Below are positions 1 through 13,900 of a stretch of DNA of 64,000 nucleotides, piece by piece. Numbering within the stretch: the stretch's first letter is position 1; every line of letters starts with the position of its first letter. The notes beneath the pieces are model-generated. The model was not told the origin of the DNA. It made no database searches and was given only the letters and a program-made list of their open reading frames with translations. The position numbers and the translations under genes were made by a program. Origin of the DNA: Rutpela maculata (taxonomy: Eukaryota; Arthropoda; Insecta; Coleoptera; Cerambycidae); assembly GCA_936432065.2 (NCBI GenBank), contig OW386285.2, positions 100,569,869 to 100,633,868 on the forward strand, written 5' to 3'.

Positions 1-36
1 TCTTTTCATTACCACTATTGCGTTGCCTTTATCCGT

Positions 37-1184
37 CTTTAAGACAATAATTTCTTGCTGTTGCGAATATCTCTAAGGGCTTTCTCCTCCTCCTCTCGAG
101 TAGTGAGGTGGTTTTCATTTCCTCAGTCTCATGTCTCACTTCTTCAGCTTTCTCAAATAGTAATCCTCTTATGGCATTTTTCAACTTCTGCGATAATATC
201 TTCTTACCAGTTGAGAAAGCTGAAGAAGTGAGACATGAGATGTGCCGTATACTGAGGAAATCAAAACCACCTAGGAGGAACATCAAAATAATAATAATAA
301 TAATAATAAAGACGGAAAATAATCTATTCCGCAAAAAGCCCTCGAGCCTTTTTAAACCGCCTCAGCATGTTGTAGAGAATCAGCCGACTGTAAATCAGGT
401 GGAAAACTTCTGGAAAACGTTCTATGAACAGAAGCTCCCACTCAACAGAGACACTCAAACCCTAGCACACTTTGAAGCCTTTTTCCAAAGACTTCAACAA
501 CCAAACGAGGTGTGCCAACCCATAGCCCCAGACGAGGTTCGAAGAGTTCTTGAGGGCTCTAAGAACTTTGTTGCTCCGGGTCCTGATGGAAAAAGTTATC
601 CAGTACCCACCATCATTTGGCCAGGACTTTTAATTCATGGCTAAATGGGGAGCAGCAAATTCCTTCTTGGGTTGTCGAGGGGCGGACAGTGCTGATCCCG
701 AGGAACGGAGATTTGTCTAACCCAAAGAACTACCGTCCGATAACTTGCTTAAACACATGCTACAAGTTATTTACACGCATCTTGTACATGCGGATGCTCC
801 AAGCAGTTCAACGGGTTTACAAACGGATATATGAGGAACGAGAGAGATGTCGCCGGCTGCTGATCGACAGATGTATCACGCAGGACTCCGTGCAGTATAA
901 GCGTAGCCTCTCTATGGCCTGGATCGTCTACTGCAAGGCATTTGACTCATGAGCTTATTGTCCACTTGCTCCGATGTCCTGCGTTGCCCGATCCCGTTGA
1001 GACGTATCGAAGAACTGATGCCGCTCCGGAGGACTCGCTTTACCATAATATCGGGTAATGGCAGAGTTCGGACAGAGCCGGTATTGTTCAGAAGGGGAGT
1101 ATTCAGAAAGGGAGTATTTCTGTTTTGCATTTCACTACTGCTTAGAGATATTCGCAACAACCAAGATATTATCGTCTTAAAGAG
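37..1184 (+). mobile_element. R4-like non-LTR retrotransposon remnant between inverted repeats
   Basis: Plus-strand fragments in shifting frames read as a reverse transcriptase: NFVAPGPDGKSY (360-610), NYRPITCLNTCYKLFTRIL (about 730-790), RRLLIDRCITQD and KAFDS (840-950), with decayed palm and FCISL motifs to about 1140. The NPKNYRPITCL and LLID wording resembles R4/Dong and NeSL-type elements. Positions 37-78 and 1140-1184 form about 40-bp inverted repeats, and 114-153 is inverted again at 213-262. An (AAT)n tract lies at 286-310. The reading is broken many times and nothing is functional. Clade is inferred from motif wording only. Confidence 0.6.
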
Positions 1185-1615
1185 GAAATAAAATATGAAA
1201 ATATTGGCAATTCGGTTGTTGCATTAAGTTAATATTTTAGTAGAACCTGTGTTTAACAATATTTCTGAATGTATACTTAACATTTAACGAATGACATTAC
1301 TACGTTGTCAACTTGCTCCTCTTCTTCTGTTCTGCATAAGTTCACAGCTAACTACCCTTATGACATCACCGTTTTCGTGGCACTAATATGCACACATTTT
1401 TTCTTCCAAATTAAATATACAACGAAATTAACACTTTCACTACTATATTTCACCAATTTTGAAAATTCTTCCACAAATGAATTCAAGCCCGATTTCTGTG
1501 CCCGCCCACAAACTTTTCAAACACACCTCATATCATAACCATGGGATTTATCTAAGTAAATTTAACAGAAGATGAAAAAACCTGAGCTAAATTTGAAAAT
1601 GTCATATAAAATTAC
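1185..1615. other. TAF1 intron sequence, no feature seen
   Basis: AT-rich intron sequence between the R4-like remnant and exon 25. I see no exon, repeat or RNA gene in it. Confidence 0.6.
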
Positions 1616-1909
1616 CTGCCACTCTTTTGGATATAGTTTCCAAATCCATCGGCCTCTTGACTATGCTGTAATAATCTTTAACGAGCTTCTTATTAACCGG
1701 TTTAAGAAAGGGCCAAGACTCTGACATTGTTTTTAATCTGGTGTTCACAACATTATCAAGGATGAAGGTTAAAGCAACTTGATCATTATCATCCAATAAC
1801 GGATTGATTGCCTTTTCCAATCTCATCAGTCTATCTTCCTTTTCTCCTAACCTCTCGACACACTTATTTAACATTCTCTGTGCGGCCACAGTAAGGCTAC
1901 TCTTGGGAC
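1616..1909 (-). CDS. Taf1: TAF1 exon 25 (end of bromodomain 1, start of bromodomain 2)
   Basis: Residues 1499-1596: RLEKAINPLLDDNDQVAL links the bromodomains; bromodomain 2 starts and reaches VKRPMDLETISKRVAG before a GTAATT donor. No further TAF1 exon is found in 1-1615, so the gene continues outside the window. Confidence 0.95.
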
Positions 1910-4900
1910 CTAAATACAAATCATTGGTGAAATTTTAATGCAAAACTTTCATTGATCCTTGCTTACCGTTATAAAGAGTGGAGTTTTCAACGATTTGATT
2001 TACATCAGCTAAAAATTCTTCGCGACTTTGATACTTCTTCTGCCTTAAATTTTCACGAATTGTTTGAAGATCCATAGGTCTTTGAATAATTCTGTAATAG
2101 TCCATGACTAACTAAAAATATGAAAAGCAATAAACCACGCGAAAATTAAAGTATTTTTAGGTATGGTGATAAAGACAAAAGCGGCTAGAGTTTGGCCGTG
2201 GATTTTTGGCATGACCAATAGAACTGCACAGAATGAGCACGTGACTGATGGGCTTCGTGGCCGACATCATAACCTAAAAATCTTTCAAGTTTCAAAGTTT
2301 GCTGAATACTGTATTCCCTTTTTAGATCGTTTGGTGTTGGTGTTTACTTTTTTATATTTATTTAAAATATTATGCAATATGCTTCCTTGTATCTACCTGG
2401 GTAAATGATAAAGACACTATGGAATTTGGCAAGTAAGTATTTTATGAATAACTATACAAGCAATGTAGTCATGGGCCTTCTGTTATCGTTTATATGCTGG
2501 AGTAAACACAAATATGCATCTAGAGAAGATGCATAGAACCCTGAAAGAAATCTACTGATATAAAAAAAAATGAAACGTTTGGATCACATGCTGTTTATCC
2601 TTGAAAAATTTGTACAAGAGCGTTTATTTGACCAATTAATCACGCACCATAAAGGTAAACTAACAAGTAAAATAAAAGATTTGAGGAAAAGACACACAGC
2701 TAGTTTACAACTAGATGATACTTTGATTACACAATACGATGGTGGTTGGATTTGTCCAAGAGAGAAACAAACTGAAATATATGTTATTCAAAGACAAAAA
2801 AGTATGTGAATGCCACTTAAGGTATCCATAACTTTGTTTGCACATGTATTAATAACGCAATAGAATGGAATATGCGTAAACACATCCATTTGCTTTGTAG
2901 AAGCAAACACATTCTACAGTTTAACAGACAAGCAAAATAAAATGTGAAAATTCTGTGGATGTAGAGAAAATTATTCTTACAGAATTAACTCGGAACACGC
3001 CAACAGTGGAAGAAAACTTGGATGAAGTAAGAAGAGATTTGTTGGAGTCATTTAAAGAAATGATAGATAATACTGATGCAGAACAACTACAATTTACGAA
3101 AGTCTAAATGTAGATATTTTGAAAAAAATAAACACAGTTTTCTTGGAAAATCACAATCAACGTGAAGAGGAGAAACATAAGAGAGAGCCCTCTAATAAAC
3201 AGATGGAGCCTCAACGAAGACTATTTTCAACAAAGAAGAAGGCTCAAAGGAAAACAGAAACTATAGGCAAGCCTTTGTCACAGGAAAAAATTAATATTTC
3301 ATTGAATATGTTATTGAAATTCAATGAATAAATTTTAAAAACCATTATGTTGTTATTTTTCCAATAAAAATAAAATAGAGCCTAAAATCAGTCACCTTTA
3401 AAGCTAAAAAATTAAAAGTAGAAAGGTTTTTAATTTTCTCCAAATTGTGTTTTTCAGACTTAACCCATTGAGTAAAAAGAACAGCAAAAATATAATTATT
3501 TTCTTCATACAAAATACATAGCTTAAATATTATGAAGTTATACTTATCACTTCTAAATTTGAATAAGTGCTTTTGAAAAACAAAAATTAACTATCTAGTT
3601 AGTTACACTGACTTTCAATGCATTTCTCATTGTAACAATAATTTAAAACGCCCGCTAAATTGGTGGCCGGCGATTTGTCATGCCAAAAATCCATGGCTGA
3701 ACTGTAACCGCTATACTCCAATCGAATTAGACATCATAAGAAATTTTGCGTACTGCGGACAGTTTTTTTTGTGGAAGTTGTTTAAGAGGGCATAATAAGC
3801 AAGCACAGAAAACTACACCCTGCTACACCATGTGCGTCCCCTATTTTTAGACTTTGAAATTTTACTTATGTGTCCATATTTGTTTCCCTATTGCCCGTAG
3901 GGCTCTTTACCAAGTTTTTGAAGATTCGTCCCTCCTCTACATAATATATATATTACACATTTGCCGTAGGACAAACGGTTTTGGCTATACGAGGCCGGAC
4001 AGGTCGCGCTGTCCGAATTTGGGGGTCATCTGCACAGGACAAACGGCTATTATTTACAAACGGCTATTATTTCCAATCTACAATACTACACATACTAATG
4101 CCCTTAAGGAGGGATGATGATTTGTGAAAAAACTTTCATCGAATACCGCACGGTTTTCATGATACGGGATGTTGAAATTTTAAAAAAAAAGTGAACCTAC
4201 TTTTTTTCGCTCATTTTTTTTTCATGTATGTACGACCCTAATATAAGAAAATTTACGTTGGTTTCATTTTAATACATTTGTTGGTTTAGGAGCTAGACAG
4301 CAAAATATGCCAAAAATGGCTATTTTGGTATTGTTGCATTAAAAAAACCAAAACCAGTATAATTCTGGTAAGTGTTTTTGTTTATCCTAAAAGTCCAATT
4401 CATTGCGCATAGAAAATGTGTTTTTGTATTTAAATAGGATCAACACTTATTGTGTAATAACGATTTATGTCTTGTGTTCTCCAGTCTCCTTTTTCACATT
4501 TTTTTTTGAGGCCTTATGGTTCATGGTAGGGCAGAAAGCAATGTATACCTGAACAGGGCACATATTAGGGTGTCAAAATGGATCTCTTGTTAAAATGCGA
4601 TAGGACGTACCGTTTTCGAGTAAAACACACTTCTTTGCAAAAAATTATTTCAGATCACACTTTTCATCGACTGACTCACTGCTGACTACGAAAAAATAAA
4701 ACTATGTGTCCCTTCTTGCTTTTTCTATTTATGAGGGACATTGCTAATGAAAGAATGAAGGGACTCGGATGGAATAGGGGGTTCTCACTCCCCTATTTGA
4801 AGGTTCACGCTTGTCTCGAATCATCATTGCAACTTATTTTGTGTCTATAACAAAATCCACAGTAATTTTACCTTCCTCGAGAAACAGCTATTATATGTCC

Positions 4901-7900
4901 ATTTCATCGGAAAATGATTTAAAAAACAAACTCCTAAGAAAGAAAACACCAAAATGTAAAATTTATTTATCAGATCACAATTCAGAACACAATAAAAACT
5001 CAAAGCAAACATAACCAAACAAGTTTGTTTTACTCGAAAACAGTACGTCCTATCGCATTTTAACAAGAGACCCATTTTAATATCCTATTATGTGCCCTGT
5101 CCACGTGTATAATGCTTTCTTCCCTACTATGAACCATAAGGCCTCAAAAAAAAAAAATTGTGAAAAAGGAGACTGGAGAACACATGACATAAATCGTAAT
5201 TACACAATAAGTGTTGATCCTATTTAAATACAAAAACACATTTTCTATGCGCAATGAATTGAACTTTTAGGATAAACAAAAACATTTACCAGAATTATAC
5301 TGGTTTTGGTTTTTTTAATGCAACAATACCAAAATAGCCATTTTTGGCATATTTTGCTGTCTAGCTCCTAAACCAACGATTGTATTAAAATGAAACCAAC
5401 ATAAATTTTCTTATATAAGGGGCGTACATGCATGAAAGAAAAATGAGCGAAAAAAAGTAGGTTCACTTTTTTTTTTAAAAAGGGGTTTTCAAAATTTCAA
5501 CATCCCTTATCATGAAAACCGCGTGGTATTCGATGAAAGTTTTTTCACAAATCATCATCCCTCCTTAAGGGCATTAGTATGTGTACTATTGTAGATTGGA
5601 AATAATAGCCGTTTGTCCTGTACAGAAGGTACAGCGTGACCTTTCCGGCCTCGTACAGCCAAAACCGTTTGTCCTACAGCAAATGTGTAATTATATATTA
5701 TGTAGAGGAGGGATGAATCTTCAAAAAGTGTAACTAAGTAAAGAGCCCTACGGGCAATAGGGAAACAGATATGGACACATATAAGTAAAATTTCAAAGTT
5801 TCAACCTCTAAAAATAGGGGACGCACATGGCGTAGCAAGGTGTAGTTTTCTGTACTTGCTTATTATGCCCTCTTTAACAACTTCCACAAAAAAAAGTCCG
5901 CAGTACGCAAAATTCTTTATGATGTCTAATTCGACTGGACTACCAGTGTGATAAAAGTTTTAAAATTTTATTGTTAAAATAGGAAACATTTGGTGTAATT
6001 ACTTACTTTTGGATTAACAGGAAATAAGAATGGTTGCACATCTGGCATATCTCTCATTTCATTAAGTATATTTTCCAAAATAGTCGAAAGAACGACCACC
6101 GGATCAGTCCTTCTTCTATTTGCTGGTCTGTTATGTTTTTTTAAATAATCACAATGTAAATCTGACACGCCCCTACGACGTTTTTTACCTCCCAAAGCAT
6201 CCTTAGGAACTTTGAGCATAAGACTTCTTCGCTTTATTTCTTCTGCATGCTAAAAACAGAGGCATTTAAAATAAAACTTAGAAAATATACATATTGTAGA
6301 AAATATTAAAACCTGAAAAGTAAATTACCGCATGACCTCTCTGTTTGATCAAATGTATGTACCTTTAACAACTTCCCAGACAATTTAACTTTTGTACCAT
6401 CAACATTGACTAGATCCTCATCATCTGTGTTCAACTGTTTCTCTATATCTTCTTCTTGTTCCTCAGTCATCGCAACATTTATTGGAGCATTAATTCCTCC
6501 TGAATTTTGATATAATGGGCACGCTTTGTTTGTCCTACAAAATAATATAAATTTTAGAAAATCTCGGAGTATTGCAAAAGAGGCATTATACCTCATATGT
6601 CCAACATTGCCACAGGCACCACATTTCAACTTTAAATCAGGTTTTAGTTTGGTTTTCCTTCTTGACTTAGGAGGAGAGGTATTTAAGCTTTTGCTTGATG
6701 TGGGTGTTACTGGAGTAGATGGTCCTAAAAAAGATAGACATTAATTACAATAATTTATTTAAGCAAAATTCGCACTGATTCTTTTTTATATTTAAACCAT
6801 TTTTGTTGTTGTTGTACCTCTCCCTTTAATACTGGGGTGGGGGATGGTAGTAGGAGACTTAGATAGGAAATCTGGATGTGGAAGTAGTGATCCCTTAAGA
6901 TGAATTCTCATTTATCCGATATCCAATGATACGATGATCGGAAAGTTCTTCTATTAGTGGAAATATTTGAAGTTGATCTGGCGGAACGTCACTGTCTGAA
7001 CGTTTTAACTTTTATCCGACGTCAAATATTTTGATATGGGGCCATCCATAAATGACGTCACGTCAATTTTTGAGATTTTAGACCCCCCCCCCCATTATCA
7101 CGTTTTGTCATGCTGAGTTAGACCCCCCAAAAAAATTATGACACGCTTATAGAGACCCCCCTTATGTTTTTTCGATTCCGTTAGATATTTTTATTTTCGC
7201 CTCACGGGGGGGGGGGGGTGCTAATAGAAATCCAAAAAAAAAATTACAATATTTTTCTTTTCTTCATTCATTCACTATTCGTTACGTCACACTAAAACAG
7301 ACCCCCCCCTCCCCCTTATCACATTTAGTCACGTAATTACGACCCCCCCCCCCCCCCTAGAGCGTGTGACGTCATTTATGGATGGCCCCTATTTAGTATT
7401 TTCCGATGATAGATTTTATATAACCACACTTAATCATCAAAATGTCTAGAAACGTGGCTAAAACGAATTTAATCATAATTATTGATTTGATTAAAAAAAG
7501 AGAAGACGACAGACGATTTTGGGAGCGAGACATTTTAAAACAGAAAATTCCAATCACAACCTTTTTGAAGAGATGAGCCGTAGTACTAATAAAATATATT
7601 TCAATTATTTCACAACGTCTGCCAATAATTTCAATATAATTTTGAAAACTGTTAAACAGTTTAACACGTTCGCTGCCGCCGGTCTCTTAAGTGGACGACC
7701 GGCTCTCTGCGTTTGTGCCACCTACCACTTAAGTGGCCAGTTCTATGGAATATATTTTGCTAAAACACGTATGGTGGCTTCTGGGGCCGAACATATATTT
7801 TTAAACGGCAGCGAATGTGTTAAAATGTTAGAAAACTATTCTTAAAGTTACCAAAATCGAGCTTTAATATCACTAAAATATACGATCATCGGATAAAATA

Positions 7901-10900
7901 TTTTGGATCCATGTGAAATGATATTTTTATTTGTCCGATGAAAAAACATCCGCTATCCAATTCGGATGTCGGACATCGGATGCATGAGAATGCACCTTTA
8001 AGCAGCAGATTTTTACCTAGAAACATTTTTGGTAAAATGCAAAAACGTATGTGAAATGAAAATGTGCTTTTTCCAAGTGGGTGAAAGTGTGGTCTAACTT
8101 CAAAACATTCTAACTTGGTAAATTTTAATATTATAGTAACAAAAAAAAAAAACAAATTATAGGAAATACAATAAGCTTTCAATTTTAAATTGTAAGTTTA
8201 TGGTAGAACTCTCTCCATTTTAGAGTAAAACACAAATGTGTTAAATTGCTTGAAAAGACACATTTTCAATGAAAAGGTGTCATCAAAACAATCTAACCAG
8301 CATTTCCATCTTACAATAGCAAAAACAAATTACAAAAAATTAAATAAGTTGTCGACTTTTTCATAGATCGTCTTCTTGTAAAATGTATGATAAAAAATGC
8401 TTCGGAAACCATACACTCTTCCAAGAAAATTTTATGTTGACCAATTTTTATCGCACAGCAACAAAAAAAAAACAGTTTCAATGTTTTCTTATAAGCTTTA
8501 AGAATTTCCAAAAAGTTTTTTACTGAAAATTATGTTTTTTGAGATATTTGCAAAAAAAAACATTTTGGTCCCTTTTAACATACAGCGGAACATATTCTTG
8601 CTCGAGACTCATAGTCGAGACTCATCGACAAAAAATTATTTTAAGTAACGAATTAGTCACTCTATTTTGCACGAATTAGAGAATCCGACAACTTGTCAAA
8701 TTATTTTGGCAAACACGGGGTTTACTTCAATTAATTCGCGGAAACGTAGCCAAGGCAACTGAAAAACAAACTCTTTAACAAACGTTTAACGAAACGAATA
8801 TTAGGTTGTTACTAATGAGAAAAGTGTTATAAATAAATAAATAAATAATCTTTATTTAACTACATACATATGTAAACATATTTGTAGCAGGTCAACAGAG
8901 GTAAATATGTAAAACATACGATACAATAAAGTATATGAATATAAGATATGTGTCACTTAATAGCACAAACAACATATAGTAGGTATATATAAAATTAGAA
9001 ACAAAAGAAAAAATAAACTGCTGATTAATTGGTGGGTTAGGTTGATATGTGAGTGGGCTAGTAACAGACCCTCCACTGCGGACCATCTGGTCTATTGTGG
9101 CTCTAATTGATGGGTACATCACACGTCAACCGAAGAGTTGGTCAATATCTCCATATACTCTTGAGAGGAGTAAAAACAGTATGTCAATAAAAATTGTTTT
9201 ATTCTTATTTTAAAGGCATTGTAGTTCAAGGATTTTAGATTAACAGGTAATTTATTGTGTAGGTTTAGATTTAGCGAGTTACGTTCGGAGATTGCGAGTC
9301 TAAATCTAGGTGCCCTCAAGATGTCACCTGATCTTGTAGGATAGTTATGCAACTCAGACTGGAGAGAATATGACTGCTTATTTTTATGAATTTCTAATAC
9401 TGAATAGAAAATATATAGTGATGGAATTAGTAGAATTTTATATTTTATAAATAAGGGTTGACATGGGACATCAAAACCAGCATGAGTCTTATAGCACGCT
9501 TTTGTAGGAGAAAAACTCTATGGACTGACTAGAGTTCCCCCACAGCAGCACACCATAGGACAAGTGTGAGTGGAAGATGGAGTGATAGGCTGTTAAAACA
9601 ATGTGACAACTGAGGACATTCTTTAGTTGTCTCAGTTGGGTGGATAATTTTTTGCACAAGTTCTCAATATGGCTTGTCCATTTTAAACCATCATCAAGAG
9701 TGATGTCCAACAGCTTAACATTACTGCCATTAGTAAAGTTATTATTAGAAGAAAAGACAATTTGTTGTGTTTTTCCCCGATTTAATTTAATTTTGAAAAA
9801 TCACTATGAGACTCAAGTGGGGAAGAATCGTCAGGAAAGCATATGCATGTTCCAGGAAGTAGTGAACAAAAAATATCATTTAAATAAATAATAAATAATA
9901 GTGGTACCAGGACCAATCCCTGGGGCACACCATTCGTGACTTTTAAAAAGTCAGATAATATGCCATTTACTACAACTTTCTGTGTCCTGTTTTGTAAGTA
10001 GGATTTAATGAAATTTAAAGGTATGCCTCTCACACCAAAGAAATTTAATTTACTTATCAGAATGTCATGCGAGTCACAGTCGAAGACCTTTAGTGGAGCG
10101 CCCCAAGTAGCACAATATTTTTATAACTTGTTGGTCCAATATTTGAAAACAATCTTGGACCAATATTCCAAAAAGTTCACATTTTTTTATTGGCCCAATA
10201 TGTAGAAACTAGTTTGGCCCAATATATCTGCTATATTGGATCAATATTGATGTGCTACTTGGGCAAGGCCCCCCCACTATGTCACGCACCACCCTGCCAA
10301 TGGCTTGGACCGTGGAGCAATTTCTACAGAAGCCTTATTGAGAACTATCCAATAACTTATTATTTTTCTAAAAATTTTTCAATAGTAAGCAATAGTAAAA
10401 AAATCAGCCGGTTACTAATTATTTTTTTGACCTCGTTATTTGGACATGTTGGGGGTGGGGGACGCTTCGGTCAAACCATCAATTTTGTAGGACAAACGTT
10501 TTTTCGTATTTTTTATCAAATTATCTCAAGATTTAACTAAAAAACTAACTGTTACTAATAAAATTTCAACATCGACATATATACACCCAAGCGCGGTTAT
10601 TAGCTACCACTACCGAGAATTTTCGGGTCTCGTCAAAACGAAGCTACTCACGAAAATTCAGCCTGTTACTAATCATTAAAAAAAAAAGGGCGCTGTACTG
10701 TGGACTATCACTCTGTAACATGTATTGTTTAATGCTCTTGACAGTTCAGTTCATCACTATCCTTCTCTTACCAATTTAGTGTCGTTTTTGTTTTTATTCA
10801 TTGCCAGATATTGCCAACTTAGTTGTCGGTAATTGGTATTTAGTGTAGTAGTGTTTGTGAAAATTAGAAGAGAAACAGTACAAGAATAATGTTACATTAC

Positions 10901-13900
10901 CCTCATTAGGATTAGGCAATTTTTCTATCGAACCAGCGGGAGGTATGATAGATGATGATTGCCCTTGGGTGTGTCCACTCATCCTTTCTTTCTCCTGATT
11001 TCTTTTTATTCTTCTAAGCTGCTCTTGGATTCTGCGCTTTTCTCGTTTCATTTCTTCTTTTTGTGCCTCATCTAGAGTCGCAAATTGTCTAATAAAAGCT
11101 TCATCTTTTGTAGTACGAATTTTTACATATGCATCTATCACAGCCGCTTTCCTAACATATTCTACTCTAGTAAATTCCCTTCCTTCGGGATTTCTGAAAG
11201 TGCGCATTATTTTCAGCACTCGACCTAAAAGAAAATTAATATTGACAATTTCTGTATTGGAAGGATATTTTACGAGTTAAAAATGTTTCCTCAATTATTT
11301 ATAATAACTTAACAATAATGACTAGAGAATGGATCTCAGGTTGTCATGACGTCCAATCCAGGATAGGCTCCAGGTGCTGTAAGCAATATGACAATTTTCA
11401 TACATAATACTACAATAACTTGAATCTGGTGAATTCCAAAGTTAAATAGTGGGTAAAGAATTCTGAGTGGTTGTAACACTAGCACTAATACGTTCATGTG
11501 ACAACTGCCAACCATCAAAGTACATGCTCATGTTGAGGTTACGTACGGCGAATATGCTATAGAGTCTTTAATAATTACATCAATAAACTGTATCATCACG
11601 TACGGTGTATATGCTATAGTTTCTTTAATAATTACATCAATAAACTGTATCGATCATGTGAAATGATAATCGACTCATTTGGATCCAGCTGTTGTACTAT
11701 AAATTAAACAGCGTCAAAGTTGCAATTATAGTACAATGCTGCCTCTAGCCATGTTTCCTATCGCATTAAATAAGCTCTGCATAGGCAGCTTTCAAACTAA
11801 TATAATTATATACAACTAATATAATTATACATTGGCATAGTATATAAAAAATTATAAAAATTACTAAGTCCTTCGAAAATTCATGTAGAGAGGCTCTGGA
11901 AGTAGTGGAGGCATTTTTTTAAATACCCCAATCTGATGTTGCTTCCTTTTTAATGGATATCAGTTTGCCATATCTAATAATTTCAGCAACTCTATGCAGT
12001 CTGTGAGCAAAGCATGTCATGTTGTCAGATGACTTGTGAGTTGTGGTTAAGTTTTATTCAACATTTTTCCAGTGTAAACACCACTGGAAAAATGTTGAAT
12101 AAGGAGCCAAAAAAATGGTTTTTCACAGCTTTTGTGGAAAGGTTCTTTGTCATTAAACTGCAATTCCTAAAAGTCTTTGATTCATACGAAGGAAGGACCT
12201 GTCAAGACATTTCTAATAATTAACGATACGTGTATATGACGATCGTGTCAGTTCACCAGATATCATTGGCAAGTAAAATATTTCAACCTTTCTTAAAGTG
12301 ATTTTATAAAGTTACATCAGATGTTTACATTATACTGCGTATATCAATATAATATGCTTTTAAAAGACAGTGAAGAGCAATCAATTAATTTTATACACTG
12401 AAGAAAAAGTGTTTAATTTAATTTGAAATCCATATTCGTAAGTTCGTCTCTGGAATGACTCTCTGATATCCACTCTGTACTAGTCAGTAGTAATGGCTAT
12501 CATAAACTATTATTAAATGAGTTGTACCTTGTTGTGCATAACTCTGATCTTCACTCTCCTCTTCACATTTTTTTTTGTCTTTGGTTCTCTCCTTTTCTCC
12601 TTCCATAATCATTTTTCTCAATTCCTGCCTTTCTTGTTCTTCCCGTTCCAAAGACAACTAAAATAATTAAGAATTAATGAATGATTTTAAAACTATTGAA
12701 AAATTGTCTACTTGTGTACTTGTCTTCTTATTGGCTAACATATTTTCAATGTTTTTACCCATTTCTTCAATGTCTTCATCGCTTTCATCTTCTGAACTCT
12801 CACCCTCATCAGTACTCAATACCTCAGCACTCGATAAAACACGATTCTGCAAATCAAATATCCTTTGGCATTCTTCCTTGTACCGTTCTTGATGCTCGGC
12901 AATAGAAAACCTATTTCCTCTAGAAAATTTGTCCATACCCTCCTCTCCAGCTTTAGCTTTTTCAGTGGAAAGTGTCCTAACCACATCTATAACTTCCCAT
13001 CGAGATAATTTTTTTATCTAAAAAATTCTGCCATTTTAAAAACTTTCATCTAAAACAATATCCAGAAGAAATGAAAAATGATTAATATTTAGTAAAATAT
13101 TAAAATGTGTAACTTAGCAAGATGCACCAACCTCTTCTTCTGGAACTCCAAATTTCCTCAAAAGCGCTTTGGCATTGTTCAACGAAAGTCTCCTCAAATC
13201 TGCATCGGTTCCCGTAACTGTCCTCTTAGGTTGTGACTCTTGCTCTTCTTTACTCTGAGTTGGCTTGTTAGGTACTCTAACATAGCTAAAACCTTCTCCA
13301 CAACCAGTCGGGTCGGCTGGACCAGTTAACTGAAGAAGACATTTTCCTTTCATAGCCTGGATGTAAGCTCGAGTTGTATTCCAGGGAGCCACTTTGACTT
13401 CATCATCCATTTTCAATTGCATTTCTTCATCATCATCTTCGGCTGGGATGAAGAGGAATTTTTCTCCATAACCTGCATCCTACCATTAACAGAGAAATAA
13501 CCAAATGTGTGAACAAGAAATGAAGATTTCATTGAGCATCAAATTATTTGTATATGATTCATAATTTTTTTGAATTATTGGGGGAAATGTTAGGCATTTA
13601 TGCTTTTTATTATTCACATACTCTAAAGTATTGCATTAATATATATTGTCATCTCTATTTTTCATTCAATCTAGATTGAGAATTATATGGCACAATAAAT
13701 TACCAACTTGATGCACAAAAAGTATACTTCACAAACTATTTTAGCTAGTTGATAACAATTTCCCAATTAATAATTACCAAAGATCAAGATTAATAATAAT
13801 AATTATAAATCTTTATTACCTGAAATTATATGAACAATACTATGGGATATGTCACATAGATATAGGGAAATGTGTATATGATAATTAAATAAAAGAAGCT

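Larger units (their letters stand above)
2174..5947 (+). mobile_element. MULE-like DNA transposon remnant, split by a foldback element
   Basis: The ends are diverged inverted repeats: 2181-2217 (GCGGCTAGAG...TGGATTTTTGGCATGAC) and the reverse complement at 3676-3711. The right end was pushed away by the foldback inserted at 3714-5942. After removing that insertion, an exact 8-bp direct repeat GTGATAAA flanks the unit (2166-2173 and 5948-5955). The interior holds a broken SWIM zinc-finger protein, a module typical of Mutator-like transposases. Superfamily is inferred from the SWIM motif and duplication length; hAT (also 8 bp) is the alternative. Confidence 0.55.
6898..7997 (+). mobile_element. 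Harbinger-like non-autonomous element with TTA duplication
   Basis: The ends AGATGAATTCTCAT (6898) and reverse-complemented AGGTGCATTCTCAT (7997) form inverted repeats that continue as ATCCGATRTCC. They are flanked by TTA at 6895-6897 and 7998-8000, the duplication typical of PIF/Harbinger. A short interior frame (about 7441-7660) reads VAKTNLIIIIDLIKKREDD, then LFEEMSRSTNKIYFNYFTTS, loosely like a Harbinger transposase N terminus. Two smaller elements sit inside. A TTAA duplication (piggyBac) also fits the left end but needs a one-base offset at the right. Confidence 0.55.

Noticed and set aside
108..644. 178-codon frame at the left edge as one protein
   Set aside because: Its first third translates an inverted repeat and an (AAT)n tract (a poly-Ile run). 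Only the later part is reverse-transcriptase-like.
3716..5940. Palindrome as an assembly or chimeric-read artefact
   Set aside because: The arms differ by many substitutions and indels and the whole is bordered by TA, which an artefactual mirror would not show.
6895..8001. piggyBac (TTAA) reading of the 6898-7997 element
   Set aside because: TTAA is present on both sides, but the terminal repeats align without offset only if the duplication is TTA, and the interior looks more like Harbinger.
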